Of a DNA stretch of 64,000 bases, positions 10,720 through 22,760 are shown in pieces. Each line of letters begins with the position of its first letter. Position 1 is the stretch's first letter. This stretch comes from Hydrangea macrophylla (lineage: Eukaryota; Streptophyta; Magnoliopsida; Cornales; Hydrangeaceae), in the NCBI GenBank assembly GCA_033977485.1, contig CM066998.1:53534274-53598273 (forward strand), given 5' to 3'. Under the pieces are notes generated by a model. That model did not search any database. It was not told where the DNA came from and saw only the letters and a list, made by a program, of their open reading frames with translations. The position numbers were made by a program, and so were the translations under genes.

Positions 10720-12819
10720 TGTCACGACCCATCCCGCTACGCGCGGAAATAGTACACGTGGCACGCCACCAAGGCTCATCCAATTCCTTTAAAGTAAAAT
10801 AGCAGCGGAAATATAAGTAACATTTAGAAAATTTTGAGTTATAAAAAGTTTGGCATGTTTGAAACACTTAAAGAAACATTTGTGGTTGAAAACAGCAATC
10901 CAGTCGATTGATCATAGGTCCGGTCGACTGGAAATGCAAGAAGCAGAGAGTTCGAAAAATCTCAAACAGTAGTCCAGTCGACTGATCGGAGATCCGATCG
11001 ACTGGGCTCTCAAATTCTCAGTCGACTGATGTCTCACGGTCGACTGAAGCTTTTACAGGACCAAAAATCAACAATTCATCAGTTGTCCAGTCGATTGTGT
11101 CGAGGGACCAGTCGACTGTTTTTCCAACATATACAAGCAATAACTAAATCGACACAGTGGTCCAGTCAACTGAAACATAAACGAGTCGACTGATTCCTAT
11201 CAACTTACCAATTTATGCAGTGTTTCAAGCTAAGCTACTCCAATTTAAAACCGACACAAACACAATTATAAACCAATGATTCAAAACATAACTACAAGAG
11301 TTTACTAGTGATTCCAATACTACAAAACTATTCCAAGGTTCTATTACAAGATATTCAACTTCCAATTTCTATTACAAGTTTGGGATACAACAAAAGTATA
11401 AACACGTGGTGATTTCCCCGGCGTTCCTCGGCCTCACTTCTCATGCTTCTTCTTTCCCTTCTTCTTTTCACCTGCAATGGAGTAAAGTTCCACTGCTCAG
11501 CTATATGCTGAGTGCACAAGTTCTAACATATGCAATATATGATAAAACATGTCTTAATCTCACCATTCATAACAAATAGTCTCTAGGGAGAAAAATACGC
11601 ATCCATCCGGTAGTGGCAAGTCCAAGTCTTAAACCGCGATGCCAATGGCAAGTCCAAGTCTATTAACCATTTCATCCCCCAAGTGCCATGGCAAGTCCAA
11701 GTCTATCAACCATGCACAGTAGTAGTCGCTACAAAATTCTCAAACATCGAGAAACTTACTCCGGCTTGAAATTGTATAAGTCCCCCCCCCCCCCCCCCCC
11801 CCCCCCTTTGACCCACATAATTAACTCAATATGCTCGCATAAAAATAGACATGTTTTTTACATTTAATTGCGTGCATAATTAACGGGCCTAAGATTAACA
11901 CATGGATTTTGCCTGGATCTCAATTTCATCATTGAAACCAAAACATGTATATTTCCTATATAACATAGGTTAGAACTTTATACCTCGAGCTATCATCGTA
12001 TAACTTTGAGGGAACGACTAGAAGGCCAATTAAACGTCGGATCTCCGATCCTAAGCAAAACCTACAAGTTTACACGCATTTTTCCCACATTTCTAGATTC
12101 ACAGATTTTTAAAAACTTAGCCAAACGTGGCCTAAAGACTATCAAAATGCAACCCTTACCTTTGGGAGTTCAAATATGAAATTTGAGAGAAAATAAATGG
12201 GCAGAAGTCTGTCGATTTGCGCCTTGAAGCTCTAAGCAACTATATCACCTCTTGAATTTAGGTTTTTGAAAAGTTGTGAAATGAAAAATATCTTGGCTTG
12301 CTATATATAGATACAAGTCACAGAAATTACGTTTACCTCTCCTTGAGTTCTCAAAACATCTAATTAACTCCTGAAACGTCGCACACGTCCATTTATTACT
12401 TCACGAGTGAAAACTATAAATTAAACAAGTTTTTGGCTAAGTCTCGATTTGGTCCGAAAAAAGGATCCAAAGACTAATTTATGTGGAGTCTCTATATAAC
12501 GTACCTCTTATGCAACATCTCACTCACGTTCTCACCATAGTATTCAAACAATCTAAAATGATATCCAAACTACCAAAAATTATACTACACAGGTATAATT
12601 ACTATTTATCAAAATGCCAGATAAAGTCAAATAACATCTAATACACAAAAATGCCATTTAACCAATCAGCATCATGAATTACCACGTTCCCATGTCTTCA
12701 CTGACACCTCACCGTTGACTCACAGGCAACCTCATCCACAATTATTAATGAACATTAATAATTCATATGCTCCACATATGTTTATTAAAATAAATGCAAA
12801 ATCCGGGACGGGTGTGACA
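10720..12819 (-). repeat. 3' LTR of the first Tekay-like element
   Basis: About 2.1 kb, matching 20697-22760 throughout. In element sense it contains a TATA-type CTATATATAG (about 12301-12310), three short direct repeats of GGCAAGTCCAAGTCTAT-like words (about 11606-11716), the CTCAGC-TATAT-GCTGAG hairpin (11496-11512) followed by TTGCAG|G (11476-11471), and a cluster of about ten CAGTCGACTG-like words (10900-11195). A 25-base C-run (11782-11806) is only 8 bases in the partner LTR. Confidence 0.85.
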
Positions 12820-12835
12820 ACTCTCCCCTCCAGAA
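12820..12835 (-). other. Polypurine tract, first Tekay-like element
   Basis: On the minus strand, GGAGGGGAGAGT sits directly against the 3' LTR start, as expected for the plus-strand primer. The same tract occurs in the second Tekay-like element at 60050-60061. Confidence 0.8.
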
Positions 12836-13334
12836 AGGAAGTTTGTCCCCAAACTTATACCTCATGAGTCGAAAAGGTATGGATACTCATTTCTCATTTC
12901 TCATTTCTTCCTCGTTCTCCCACGTAGCTTCCTCAACCGTGTGACTCCGCCACAATACCTTCACCACCGAAATTGTCTTTGTTCTCAATACTTGCTCTTT
13001 CGATCCAAGATCTCTACTGGCTGTTCTATATAAGCCAAGTCCTCCTGGATCTGCAATGGTTTTGGCACTATAATTTTACTCGTTGTCCTCCATACACCGT
13101 CTTAGCATTGATACGTGAAACACATTGTGTACGAATGCTAACTCCGATGATAAGGCTAATCGATAAGCCACTAGTCCTACTCTCTCTAGGATCTCAAAAG
13201 GTCCTACAAACCTCGGATTAAGCTTTCCCTGTTTCCCAAATCGTACTATGCCTTTCGAAGGCGATACTCATAAGTATACAAAGTCTCCCACTTCAAATAT
13301 CATCGGTCGTCACTTAGAGTCCGCATAGCTCTTA
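12836..13334 (-). pseudogene. Integrase C-terminus and chromodomain-like tail (Tekay copy 1)
   Basis: Minus-strand frames give [33 protein letters not shown] and [13 protein letters not shown] segments of the Ty3 integrase C-terminus. They end in VKVLWRSHTVEEATWE, the core of the chromodomain carried by Tekay/Del chromoviruses for targeting chromatin. The part is separated from the catalytic core by the solo LTR at 13335. Several stops are present. Confidence 0.75.
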
Positions 13335-13852
13335 TGTAACAACCCTAAAATTTTTAAGTGTGTAAATAATTATTTTTAGTTAGCAATATTATATGAGTGT
13401 GCCTATGTAAGACATGTGTTTGAAATATTTAAGTGTTTAGTGGACATATCAATTAAATCATGAGTGAATGCGTTTAGTTTGGGAGTTATATTTTATTAAT
13501 TTATATTTGTTAAAAAAAAGTGAAGGGTTGATATGTATTTTTGTTATATAGTGTTTACAGGCCCGCGAATGTGTTAAATAATGTAATTAACATTAAAACT
13601 TAGTACCGGGGTCATGGGTACCCATTGAGCTACTCATTTTAACACTTTGTACTTCATTCTGGGCTCATATGAGTCTCTTTTGTGAGCCCATAAAAAGAAA
13701 AACGGGATTTATATATTTGTGTGTGTTTTATTGGCATGTGTTGTGTGTGTAGTGTACATATATACTTATATTAAAAACCCTAGCCCCCATATTAAAACAA
13801 AAAAGGAAGAGAAGAAAAGAGAGAATAAGAGAGAACAGACATTTATGTGTGT

Positions 13853-13933
<81 letters not shown>

Positions 13934-16444
13934 AGAAGAAGAAGTCGAAGAAGAAGAAGAAAGGAGAATGGTCTCGGGTTCGTGGGCACGTGGGGAATCG
14001 CGGAGCATTCGTGGGAATCGATTTTTGATCAACAAGGTGAGTTAAATTTTTGTGTATCCGAGTATATATATATACACGTATGTATATGTGTATACGGGAG
14101 TAATTAAATTAGTACGTACACATTTAATTTAATTGTTAGGGTTAAATCTTTGTAATGGATACACGCTATTGTTGAAGTAATTTAGATAGTTTATTTCCCC
14201 TTCGTGTGACTTTGCGATCATGACATAAGGGCATTCGAAAGGGTTAGGTGAATCGTTAGTTTGATCAAAACCATAGGTGAAATATTCATGTTTGTTAGAA
14301 AATATATGTGAAATTCGTTTTATGTGTAATTCACACAGTCGCAGAAATTTCAGAAAATTATTAGAAAATCGTGGCTTTGAATTTGAACATTCTGTCCGTA
14401 TGTCTCATGTAAAACGTGATTCTGCACGTTTTTCGTCTAATGGTATTTTTCCTGATTCTGCACCGTTTGGGCAGAAATTGAAGATTTCAGTAGCAGTTTT
14501 TAGTATATTAAAATGTACGAAATTGGAGAAATATGATTCGTTGTGTTTATTTTTATTCGTTCGTATGACTTAACGAAAATTACTTAGAGATACATGAATT
14601 CTCATATAATGTTGATTATAAAAAAAATGGGTGATAGTCATTAACGTTGAGTCCGATGAAAATATTGTGGAATGATTGTTATAATACTTTACGATATGAG
14701 AATTTGAATTTTTATTATGGGTTTTTGTAGGCTAATATTGAATGTTGGGTTGAGGTTATTGTACCTGAAATAATTGACCTTATTGTGTGGTCATTTTGAT
14801 AACAATGAGTAAATTAAATACGTTGAATAGTATATTGGGGATCTTGTAATTTGATTAGAAATTATTGAGGGAAGATTGTTATGGGTTAATTGATAAAACC
14901 CTTTATTGTAAGGAATTGGAATGTATCTAAATGTTAGAGATGTGATTGGATGATAAGACGGAACTATTTGATAAACGTGAAATTCACAATTATTGGGGAT
15001 AATATGAACGATAAGTGATAATTGCAACATAGTTCTTTAGTGTTCACCGCTCCCCGTTGTTGTGTTATTGTTTTTGGTAGCTCGCACTCTTTTGCCAGTG
15101 GCTTCGTGATCAAGCTGGCTTAAGACTTGTTGAGTGTACTTTTTGCCAGTGGCTTCGTGATCAAGCTAGCCTAAGCCTTATGCTCGGCTTATATTGTATA
15201 GACGTCTTGACATATTGACCAGCCGTCCGTTGTGTATACCTGGTTTGGTTGATACCCCAACCAAACTGGCACCGGAGTGGGTGTTGGTAGTATGTCCGGG
15301 CACACATGGGATATATGTGTGGGCTGTACCATGGAGGGTGGCCAAGTGGTGAACCTAAGGAACACAAAGATAATTAAAGGCTAAAAAATAATGACAATGG
15401 AGTATTTCATAAGACTGATAAGTTTGGAATAATTAATGCGACGTTTAAGTTAGAATGTGGAAATGTTGTTTACTAACTTATTTGCTTGGTTTGTGATAAC
15501 TATATATTACAGGATGGTGGGTCCACTAACTTTTATGCAGGGCTGACTCACCATAGATATCCGACCGGTAAGTATTCAGTTGTGTTTATTCGGGGTTGGA
15601 GCCACTGCCACCACATTGAAGGAAACTACCGTTCTGTCCTGAAATGTGCGTGGAACTACTGTTCTAACCCGACATGAATTATGTGTGATGACATAGTTTA
15701 TTTTCTGTGCAACGATATTGTATGATATGAGGTGGTCATGTTGTTTCTTTGTGAGTACTTTTGGGAGTCTATGGGACACCGTTGTTCCCTAAGCCTCGTT
15801 TTATATTTTTTTGTTAACTCACACCAGTATTTATATACTGACCCGGGTGCGTAATGCATTCGGGGCGTTTCTATATGAAACGTAGTCGAATGTATATGCA
15901 GGTTTAGTATTTGGAGATTTTCTTTGGAGCTTCGTTTTGGGTGAAGAGATTGTCGCGGTGTTGTTTATTATTAGAGTTGTACTTATTTTTTTTTTTGTAC
16001 TTTATTTTATTTCTGGCAGTGTGGGCCACATGTGTATAATTGTAAAAATGATTATATATTTGGTATTGGGAACGTTGTAGTTGTTCTGACCAATGGATGA
16101 ATGGATTTTTATGCTTATTTATTTTCTTTCCACTGAACTCTGTAAAGATTGTTTTATGGAATGAATATAATATTTCTTTTGTTAATCGAAAGGATATAAT
16201 GTGTAATGTAGTTTAATTTCTTTTATAATGAAAATGAATGTTTGGGAATACAAGTTTAATAATAAAGAGTTTTTCTTTAAACACAAAATCACATATACTT
16301 ATTTAATGAGTATAAAATAATGTTTTCAATAATTATCTATTAGTCTGTGTGAGTGTGTCACTCTCGATGTTTTGAAAATTGAATATTAGTCTAGATACAT
16401 GCTCTGGAATAAATATTTGGTTGTCCGAAAATCGGGGTGTGACA
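13335..16444 (+). mobile_element. Solo LTR (about 3.1 kb) inside the Tekay integrase
   Basis: The segment begins TGTAACAACCC and ends GGGGTGTGACA, TG...CA termini of chromovirus LTR style. It holds no protein domain. Removing it restores collinearity with the integrase of the second Tekay-like element (near 59565). Flanks CTCTTA and TAACGA join exactly to the uninterrupted sequence, so no TSD is visible. A duplicated TTTTGCCAGTGGCTTCGTGA lies at 15089-15108 and again near 15141-15162. A compound GT/GA/AGA microsatellite is at about 13845-13965. No internal region or partner LTR is seen. Confidence 0.7.
13845..13965 (+). repeat. Compound (GT)n(GA)n(AGA)n microsatellite
   Basis: Long GT, GA and AGA runs follow one another inside the solo LTR. 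Open frames across it on both strands encode only repeated dipeptides and are artefacts. Confidence 0.9.
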
Positions 16445-17480
16445 TAACGACTCTAAGCCACATTAAGTCGCTCATGAATCAATTTTACCTTCTCGGTAGT
16501 TAACTGTATTATCTCAGGTCTATCAACCTTCTTTCCCCAACCTTGGTCCAACAAACTGATGAACGACACTTACACCCATATAAAGCTTCATAAGGTACCA
16601 TTCTAATACTTGACAGAAATTTGTTATTGTAAGAAAATTCGATTAATGGCAAGTGTTTCTCCTAATCACTCCCAAAATTCAGGACATAAAGTCTAAGCAT
16701 ATCTTCCAGAGTTTGAATCATTCACTCTGAATGTCCATCGGTCTGAGGATGAAATGCAGTACTGAAACTCAACTTCGTACCCATAGCTATTTGCAAACTT
16801 TTCCAAAACTTCGATATAAAACTACTACCACGATCTGATATAATCACTGCAGGGACTCCGTGTAGTCTCACAATCTCTTTCACACATAACTCTGCTAACC
16901 TCAAAGGTTTAGTCGTCTTGATCGGTAGAAAATGAGCTGATTTCGTCAATCTGTCAACTATAATCCAAATCTTATCGTTCTTGTTAGGCAATCATGGAAA
17001 TTCGGAAACAAAATCCATGGTGATCTCATCCCATTTCCACTCTAACACAGGTAATGGTTGTAGTAACCCCGCAGGTACTTGTCTTTCTGCCTTCACTTAC
17101 TGACATGCTGAACACTCTAAAACGAACTTAGCAACTTCTCGTTTCATGCCTCTCCACCAAAAGTTTTCTCATAAATTTCAGTACATCTTGTTACTTGCTG
17201 GATGAACTGAATATTTAGTACTGTGAGCCTTCTCTAAAAGTCAGTCTTTCAAGTACTTCACGTTCGGTACACACAAATGATTCCCAAGCAATACTACTCC
17301 TTGTTCTATAGTAAACCCTGGTTGTTTTCCCAAAGATATCTCATTTCTCACTTTACATAAATAGTAGTCATTAAACTGTTCCACCTTAATCTCATCTATG
17401 TTGTTTGGGTGAGCTATGATTGCCATCATTTAATCACCATTAGTCTCTGGAATCACATTTAACTCTAAATGTTCTATCTC
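16445..17480 (-). pseudogene. Integrase zinc finger and core (Tekay copy 1)
   Basis: From right to left on the minus strand: a broken HHCC region ending [20 protein letters not shown], then the DDE core with MDFVS (first Asp), VIISDRGSSF (second Asp) and FHPQTDGHSE (catalytic Glu just beyond the Gln-Thr-Asp-Gly). [11 protein letters not shown] and PYEALYG follow. Stops interrupt it near 16722 and 16992. The protein joined element cDNA into chromatin. The C-terminal part continues at 13334 after the solo LTR. Confidence 0.8.
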
Positions 17481-18085
17481 CTTTACCAATTCTTTTTGTT
17501 GAGTTAGCTTGTCGGTTAAATTCCTTATCGTCTTTCGGCTTAAAACGTCGGCTACTACAGTAGCCTTCCCAGGATGATACTCAATTGAAATATCGTAATC
17601 CTTCATCAACTCCAACCATCTTCTCTATCTCATATTCAAATCCCATTGGGTGAAAATGTATTTAAACTCTTGTGATCCATAAAGATCTCACACTTTTCTC
17701 CATACAAATGGAGTCTCCAAATCTTCAAAGCATAGATCACTGTGGCCAATTCCAAATCGTGAGTCGGATAGTTTATCTCATGTGTCTTCAACTGTCTAGA
17801 TGCATAGGCAATCACTTTGCCACCTTGCATAAGTACACATCCTAAGCCTTGATGCGAAGAATCACTTTAGATCACAAACCCTTCGGTTTTGGATGGTATT
17901 GCCAAGATAGGTGCTCTTGTCAACCGCGACTTCAACTCTTGAAAATTATCTTCACATTCTGAACTCCATTCAAATGTAATACCCTTCCTCATCAACTTTG
18001 TCATTGGCAATGAAATCTTTGAGAAATTCTTGATAAAACGGTGGTAATATCGTGCTAATTCTAAGAAACTTCGGATATAGGACAC
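17481..18085 (-). pseudogene. RNase H region (Tekay copy 1)
   Basis: Recognisable pieces are ELARYYHRFIKNFSKI (connection), [37 protein letters not shown] (RNase H active-site stretch), [20 protein letters not shown] with the conserved Glu, and [13 protein letters not shown]. Stops break it near 17866, 17635 and 17430. It degraded the RNA strand during reverse transcription. Confidence 0.8.
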
Positions 18086-18099
18086 TAAAGTCGGTCTCT

Positions 18100-18990
18100 G
18101 TCAATTAGATACAGCTTCACCCATGTGAGGATCAATTGAAACTCTGTGCTTGTCAATCACGTCACCCAACAAAATAATGTTAGGCAACCAGTATTCACAC
18201 TTCTTAAATTTACCAAACAATTCCTTTTTCTGCAATCTCTGAAGTACCAATCTCAAATGATTCTCGTGCTCCATTTCACTTGGCGAGTAGATAAGAATAT
18301 CATCGATGAACACTATCACAAAATCATCCAAGTAGTCCTTCAATATTCGATTTATAAGGTCCATGAACACGGCTAGTGCATTGGTGACTCCAAATAGCAT
18401 GACTAAAAACTCGTAGTGTCTATAGCGCGTTCTAAACGCTGTCTTCTCTATATCTTCAGCTTTTTATCTTCAACTGGTGATAACCCGATCTCAAGTCAAT
18501 CTTTGAAAACACTTGTGCTCCACGAAGTTGATCAAATAAGTCATCAATTCTAGGCAACGGATACTTATTTTTAATGGTTAACTTGTTTAGTTCTCAATAG
18601 TCCACACATATTCTCATTGAACCATCTTTTTTTTTTTTTCACAAATAATACTAGAGCTCCCCACAGCGATATGCTAGGTCGAATGAAACCTTTATCAAGT
18701 AATTCTTGTAGTTGGATTTTCAATTCTTGCAGCTCTACGGGTGTCATTCGATACGGTGCTTTCAATACGGGTCTTAAGTCTGGCATTATCTCAATAGTAA
18801 ACTCAATCTCCCTCTTAATAAGAATATCTGGTAAGTCATCTGGAAATACATCCAGATACCCTCGTACTACTGGAATATCTACTACTTTCAATTCGATCGC
18901 CGAAGTATCAGTCACTGAACACAAATATCCTTGACATCCCTTCCTCAACAATTTACCTGCTCGGATAGTCAAGATTAAATAAGACAGCGG
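18100..18990 (-). pseudogene. Reverse transcriptase (Tekay copy 1)
   Basis: The minus strand encodes [58 protein letters not shown] (first catalytic Asp in the following DLRSG), [16 protein letters not shown] and [13 protein letters not shown], the DD catalytic motif in Ty3 style. Frameshifts near 18600 and 18420 split it into three frames. Together these span the fingers and palm of a gypsy RT. Confidence 0.85.
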
Positions 18991-19037
18991 TGTAACTCCA
19001 CTTCCTTGGGAAAAAAAATGTTCCCATGCACCGATGA

Positions 19038-19346
19038 TCAGAAATTAACTTCTTTCCGTTTACAATCTATCGTGGCAAGGTTAAAAGACAACCAATCCAT
19101 TCCCAGTATCACGTCGAAATGGTTCACAACAATTGGTATGAGGTCTACGGTCATCAACTTCTCGCCTAGTTGGATCTCATAGTTCTTGTATACTGTAGGC
19201 GTCACTATCGGCTTACTAAGAGGTACAACAACAGATAATTCATATCCTGATGAAGCTGATCTAACATTCAAATGTTCAACAAAATCATGCAATACAAATG
19301 AATGCGTAGATCCTGAGTCAACAAGTATGCGTGCTAAGGCGAACAT
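19038..19346 (-). pseudogene. Aspartic protease (Tekay copy 1)
   Basis: ARILVDSGSTHSFV carries the catalytic Asp in the DSGST box typical of Tekay/Del proteases, and VILGMDWLSFN provides the following conserved ILGMDWL. The open frame covers about 100 residues of a roughly 130-residue domain and is uninterrupted here. It processed the Gag-Pol polyprotein. Confidence 0.8.
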
Positions 19347-19399
19347 ATAGGCACCATACCTGAGACCACTGTCTCTGAAGCAGCCATATCTCTTTGGTT

Positions 19400-20491
19400 C
19401 ATCTAAAATGACCTCCCTTGACGTTGCTCCATCCTCTGTTCCCCGCCGTTGGTTTGTCTAGGCTTCGAGCCACTAGAAGCCATAGAACTAGCTCCTTGCT
19501 GAGAACGCTTCCTCGGACAATCCTTGGCTTAATGTCCAAATAATCCACAATCATAACACTTGTCCCTCATGTCAGGTGTCAAATTTGTACTACCCCCTCC
19601 TTGGTTCTTTTTCTGGGGTTTGGTCATGAAACATCGACCTGAGTGTGGTTAGTTGCAAAGTGAGCACAATAGTATGTTACTTGACGTCCTTCTGAACTCA
19701 CTGAAACTAAAACCAGAGCCTCTTGGAAATGGCCTCTTGAAAGATCTACCTTGGTTCCGATCACCAACTTTATTACCCCGCTTGCCTTGTTGATTTTGTC
19801 TCGATCTTTCCCATCCACTTTCCACAATAAGTGCTGTTTGTTGCACTACACCGACGATTAAGTGTTCATAAGGTTCCACTCTCAGAAAAATATTCTCCCT
19901 TAACCCTTCTTCGAACATCATTGCTCTATCCTCCTCCTCTGGCACTGAACCCTTACCGAATCTTAATAATGTGTTATACTTGGACGTATATTTAGTTACG
20001 GTCATGTCTCTCTATTGGAGATTGCCGAACTCTCTCTTTTTCTCATTATGAGCGGCTCGCGGAAAGAATCGGCGATTAAACTCTGCCTTGAACCCTTCCT
20101 AAGTAATTGGTGCCCCTTAATCCAGAACATTTACCCACTAATTCTGGGCTTTACCCTTCAGCACATCACTTGCATTCTCAATTCTCTCCCTATCTGACAT
20201 CGGAAGAGATCAGAAAATTCTCTCCATATCCATAACCCAATGCTCTGCTAGCATTGTGTTGGGTGTCCCATGAAATTCTGTTGGTTTCTTCCTTATAAAC
20301 TATTCCGATACGGATCTCATACCCCGATTCTCAAGTGCATGTACCACAGCTATCGATGCTAGCTGGAATGGAGGCGTTGGAGGAAATCGCTCTGCTATAT
20401 TCCGTATTATATCTCCTATATTTCCAATCATTTCCGTCCTTTGGTTCATCCGCTGAGTATGTGGCGACTGATCTTGCTCATTGTCACTCAT
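19400..20491 (-). pseudogene. Gag (Tekay copy 1)
   Basis: Starts at an ATG (20491-20489) with MSDNEQDQSPHTQRMNQR, matching the start of the second element (51121). It continues through EFHGT, DMERIF, a Retrotrans_gag stretch YTSKYNTLLRFGKGSVPEEE (about 19990-19930), a QNQQGKRG..DRNQG basic tail, and a zinc knuckle CYDCGLFGH.AKDC (about 19563-19525) with a stop inside. At least five stops or frameshifts occur. It formed the capsid-like particle and bound RNA. Confidence 0.8.
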
Positions 20492-20679
20492 GATTGTAAC
20501 TTCCTATCAATCTCAATGCATAAACACTATGCATGCACAATAATATTTATATCATGTATGTATAATAATATACATATGCATCAAACATCTCTAAAATGTA
20601 TGGATGCACTCTAGAATATGTAACAATCCACTCAACACTCCACTCGTCATCGAACGTTCCCAAAGTTTTGTTACCTTTA

Positions 20680-20691
20680 GCTCTGATACCA
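20680..20691 (-). other. Primer binding site (Tekay copy 1)
   Basis: On the minus strand TGGTATCAGAGC, a perfect match to the canonical initiator tRNA-Met PBS, lies five bases from the 5' LTR edge at 20697. Confidence 0.9.
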
Positions 20692-20696
20692 CTAAA

Positions 20697-22760
20697 TGTC
20701 ACGACCTATCCCGTTACGCACAGAAACAGGACACGTGGCATGCCACTAAGGTTCATCCAATTCCTTTAAAGTAAAATAGCAGCAAAAACATAAGTAACAT
20801 TTACAAAAAATTTGAGTTATAAAAAGTTTGGCATGTTTGAAACACTTAAAGAAACATTTTTGGTTGAAATCAGCAATCCAGTCGACAAATCATAGGTTCG
20901 GTCGATTAGAAATGCAAGAAGTAGAGAGTTGGAAAATCTCAAACAATAGTCCAGTCAACTAATCGAAGATCCGGTCAACTGGGCTTTCAAATTCTCAGTC
21001 GAGTGATGTCTCACGGTCGACTGAAGCTTTTACAGAACCAAAAATCAATAATTCATCAGTTGTCTAGTCAACTGTGTCGAGGGACCAGTCAAATGTTTTT
21101 CCAATATATACAAGCAATAACTAAATCAACACAATGGTCCAGTCAATTGAACCATAAACCAGTCGACTGATTCCTATCAGCTTACCGATTTATACAGTTT
21201 TTCAAGATAAACTCCTCCAATTTAAAAACAACACAAACACAATTATAAACCAATGATTCAAAACATAACTACAAGAGTTTACTAGCGATTCCAATACTAC
21301 AAAACTATCCCAAGATTCTATTACAAGATATTACAACTTTAAATTTCTATTACAAGTTTGGGATACGACAAAAGTATAAACACGTGTTGATTTCCCCGTC
21401 GTTCCTCAGCCTCACTCCTCACTACTCACACTTCATCTTTTCCTTGTTCTTTTCGCTTGCAATGGAGTAAAGCTCTACTGCTCAGCTATATGCTAAGTGC
21501 ACAAGTTCTAACATATGCAATATATAAGAAAACATGCCTTAATCTCACCATTCATAACAAATTAATAGTCTTTAGGGAGAAAAATATGCATTCATCCGGT
21601 AGTGGTAAGTCCAAGTCTTAAACTGTGATGCCAATAGCAAGTCCAAGTCTATCAACCATTGCATCCCCAAGTGCCATGGAAAGTCCAAGTCTATCAACCA
21701 TGCATAGTAACCGACGCTACTAAATTCTTAAACATCGAGAAGCTTACTCTAGCATGAAATTGTATAAGTCCCCCCCCTTTGACCCACATAATCAACTCAA
21801 CGTGCTCGCGAAAAAGTAGACATGCTTTTCACATTTAATCGCGTGCATAATTAATGAGCCTAAGATTAACACATGGATTTTGCCCGGATCTCAATTTTGT
21901 CATCAAAACCAAACATGTATATTTCATATATAACATAGGTTAGAACTTCATACCTTGAGCTATCATTGTGTAACTTTGAAGGAACGACTAGAACCCCAAT
22001 TAAACGTTGGATCTCCGATCCTACACAAAACCTACAAGTTTACACGCATTTTTTTCCAAATTTCTAGATTTAGAGATTTATAAAAATTTGGCCAAACGTG
22101 GCCTAAAAACTATCAAAATGTAGCCCTTACCTTAGGGAGTTCAAATGTGAAATTTGAGAGAAAATAAACGGGCAGAAGTCCATCGATTTGCGCCTTGAAG
22201 CTCTAAGCAACTATATCACCTCTTAAATTTAGGTTTTTGAAAAGTTGTGAAATAAAAAATATATTGGCTTGCTATATATAGATACAAATCTCGAAAATTA
22301 CTTTTACCACCCCACGAGTTCTCAAAACATCTAATTAACTCCTGAAACGTCACACACGTCCATTTTATTACTTCGCGAGTGAAAACTATAAATTATACAA
22401 GTTTTCGACTAAGTCTCGTTTGGGTCCGAAATAAGGATCCAAAAACTAATTTTCGTGGAGTCTCTATATAACCTTCAGTATTCAAATAATCTAAAATGAT
22501 ATCCAAACTACCAAAAAATATACTACACATGTTTAATTACAATTCATCAAAAAGCCAGATAAAATCAAATAACACCCAATACACACAAATGCCATTTAAC
22601 CAATCAATGAATCATGAATTACCACATTCATGTGTCTTCACTGACACCTCACCGTTGACTCACAGTCAACCTCATCCACAATTATTAATGAACATTAATA
22701 ATTCACACGCTCCACATATCTTTATTAAAATAAATGTGAAAATCCAGGACGAGTATGATA
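20697..22760 (-). repeat. 5' LTR of the first Tekay-like element
   Basis: 2,064 bp, collinear with 10720-12819 but visibly diverged. Many CAGTCGACTG words have changed to CAGTCAACT or CAGTCGACAA here, mostly by C-to-T or G-to-A steps. The hairpin at 21481-21497 keeps its stem with one mismatch (CTCAGC/GCTAAG). The outer terminus ends TATGATA in place of TGTGACA. Confidence 0.85.

Larger units (their letters stand above)
10720..22760 (-). mobile_element. Tekay-like Ty3 chromovirus inserted in the Tork gag
   Basis: LTRs at 20697-22760 (5' in element sense) and 10720-12819 (3') end in TGTCA/TGACA-type termini. The flanking 5-mers are GTTTT (10715-10719) and ATTTT (22761-22765), a TSD with one mismatch. 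The minus strand holds the PBS, gag, PR, RT, RNase H, integrase and a C-terminal chromodomain-like tail in the Ty3 order. Every ORF carries stops and frameshifts. The integrase is split by a solo LTR at 13335-16444. Internal length without that insertion is about 4.8 kb. Confidence 0.85.

Noticed and set aside
13766..14107. Open frames encoding Ser/Leu, His/Thr or Arg/Glu repeats
   Set aside because: They translate the compound GT/GA/AGA microsatellite.
18617..18934. 105-codon plus-strand frame
   Set aside because: Antisense shadow of the Tekay reverse transcriptase on the minus strand.
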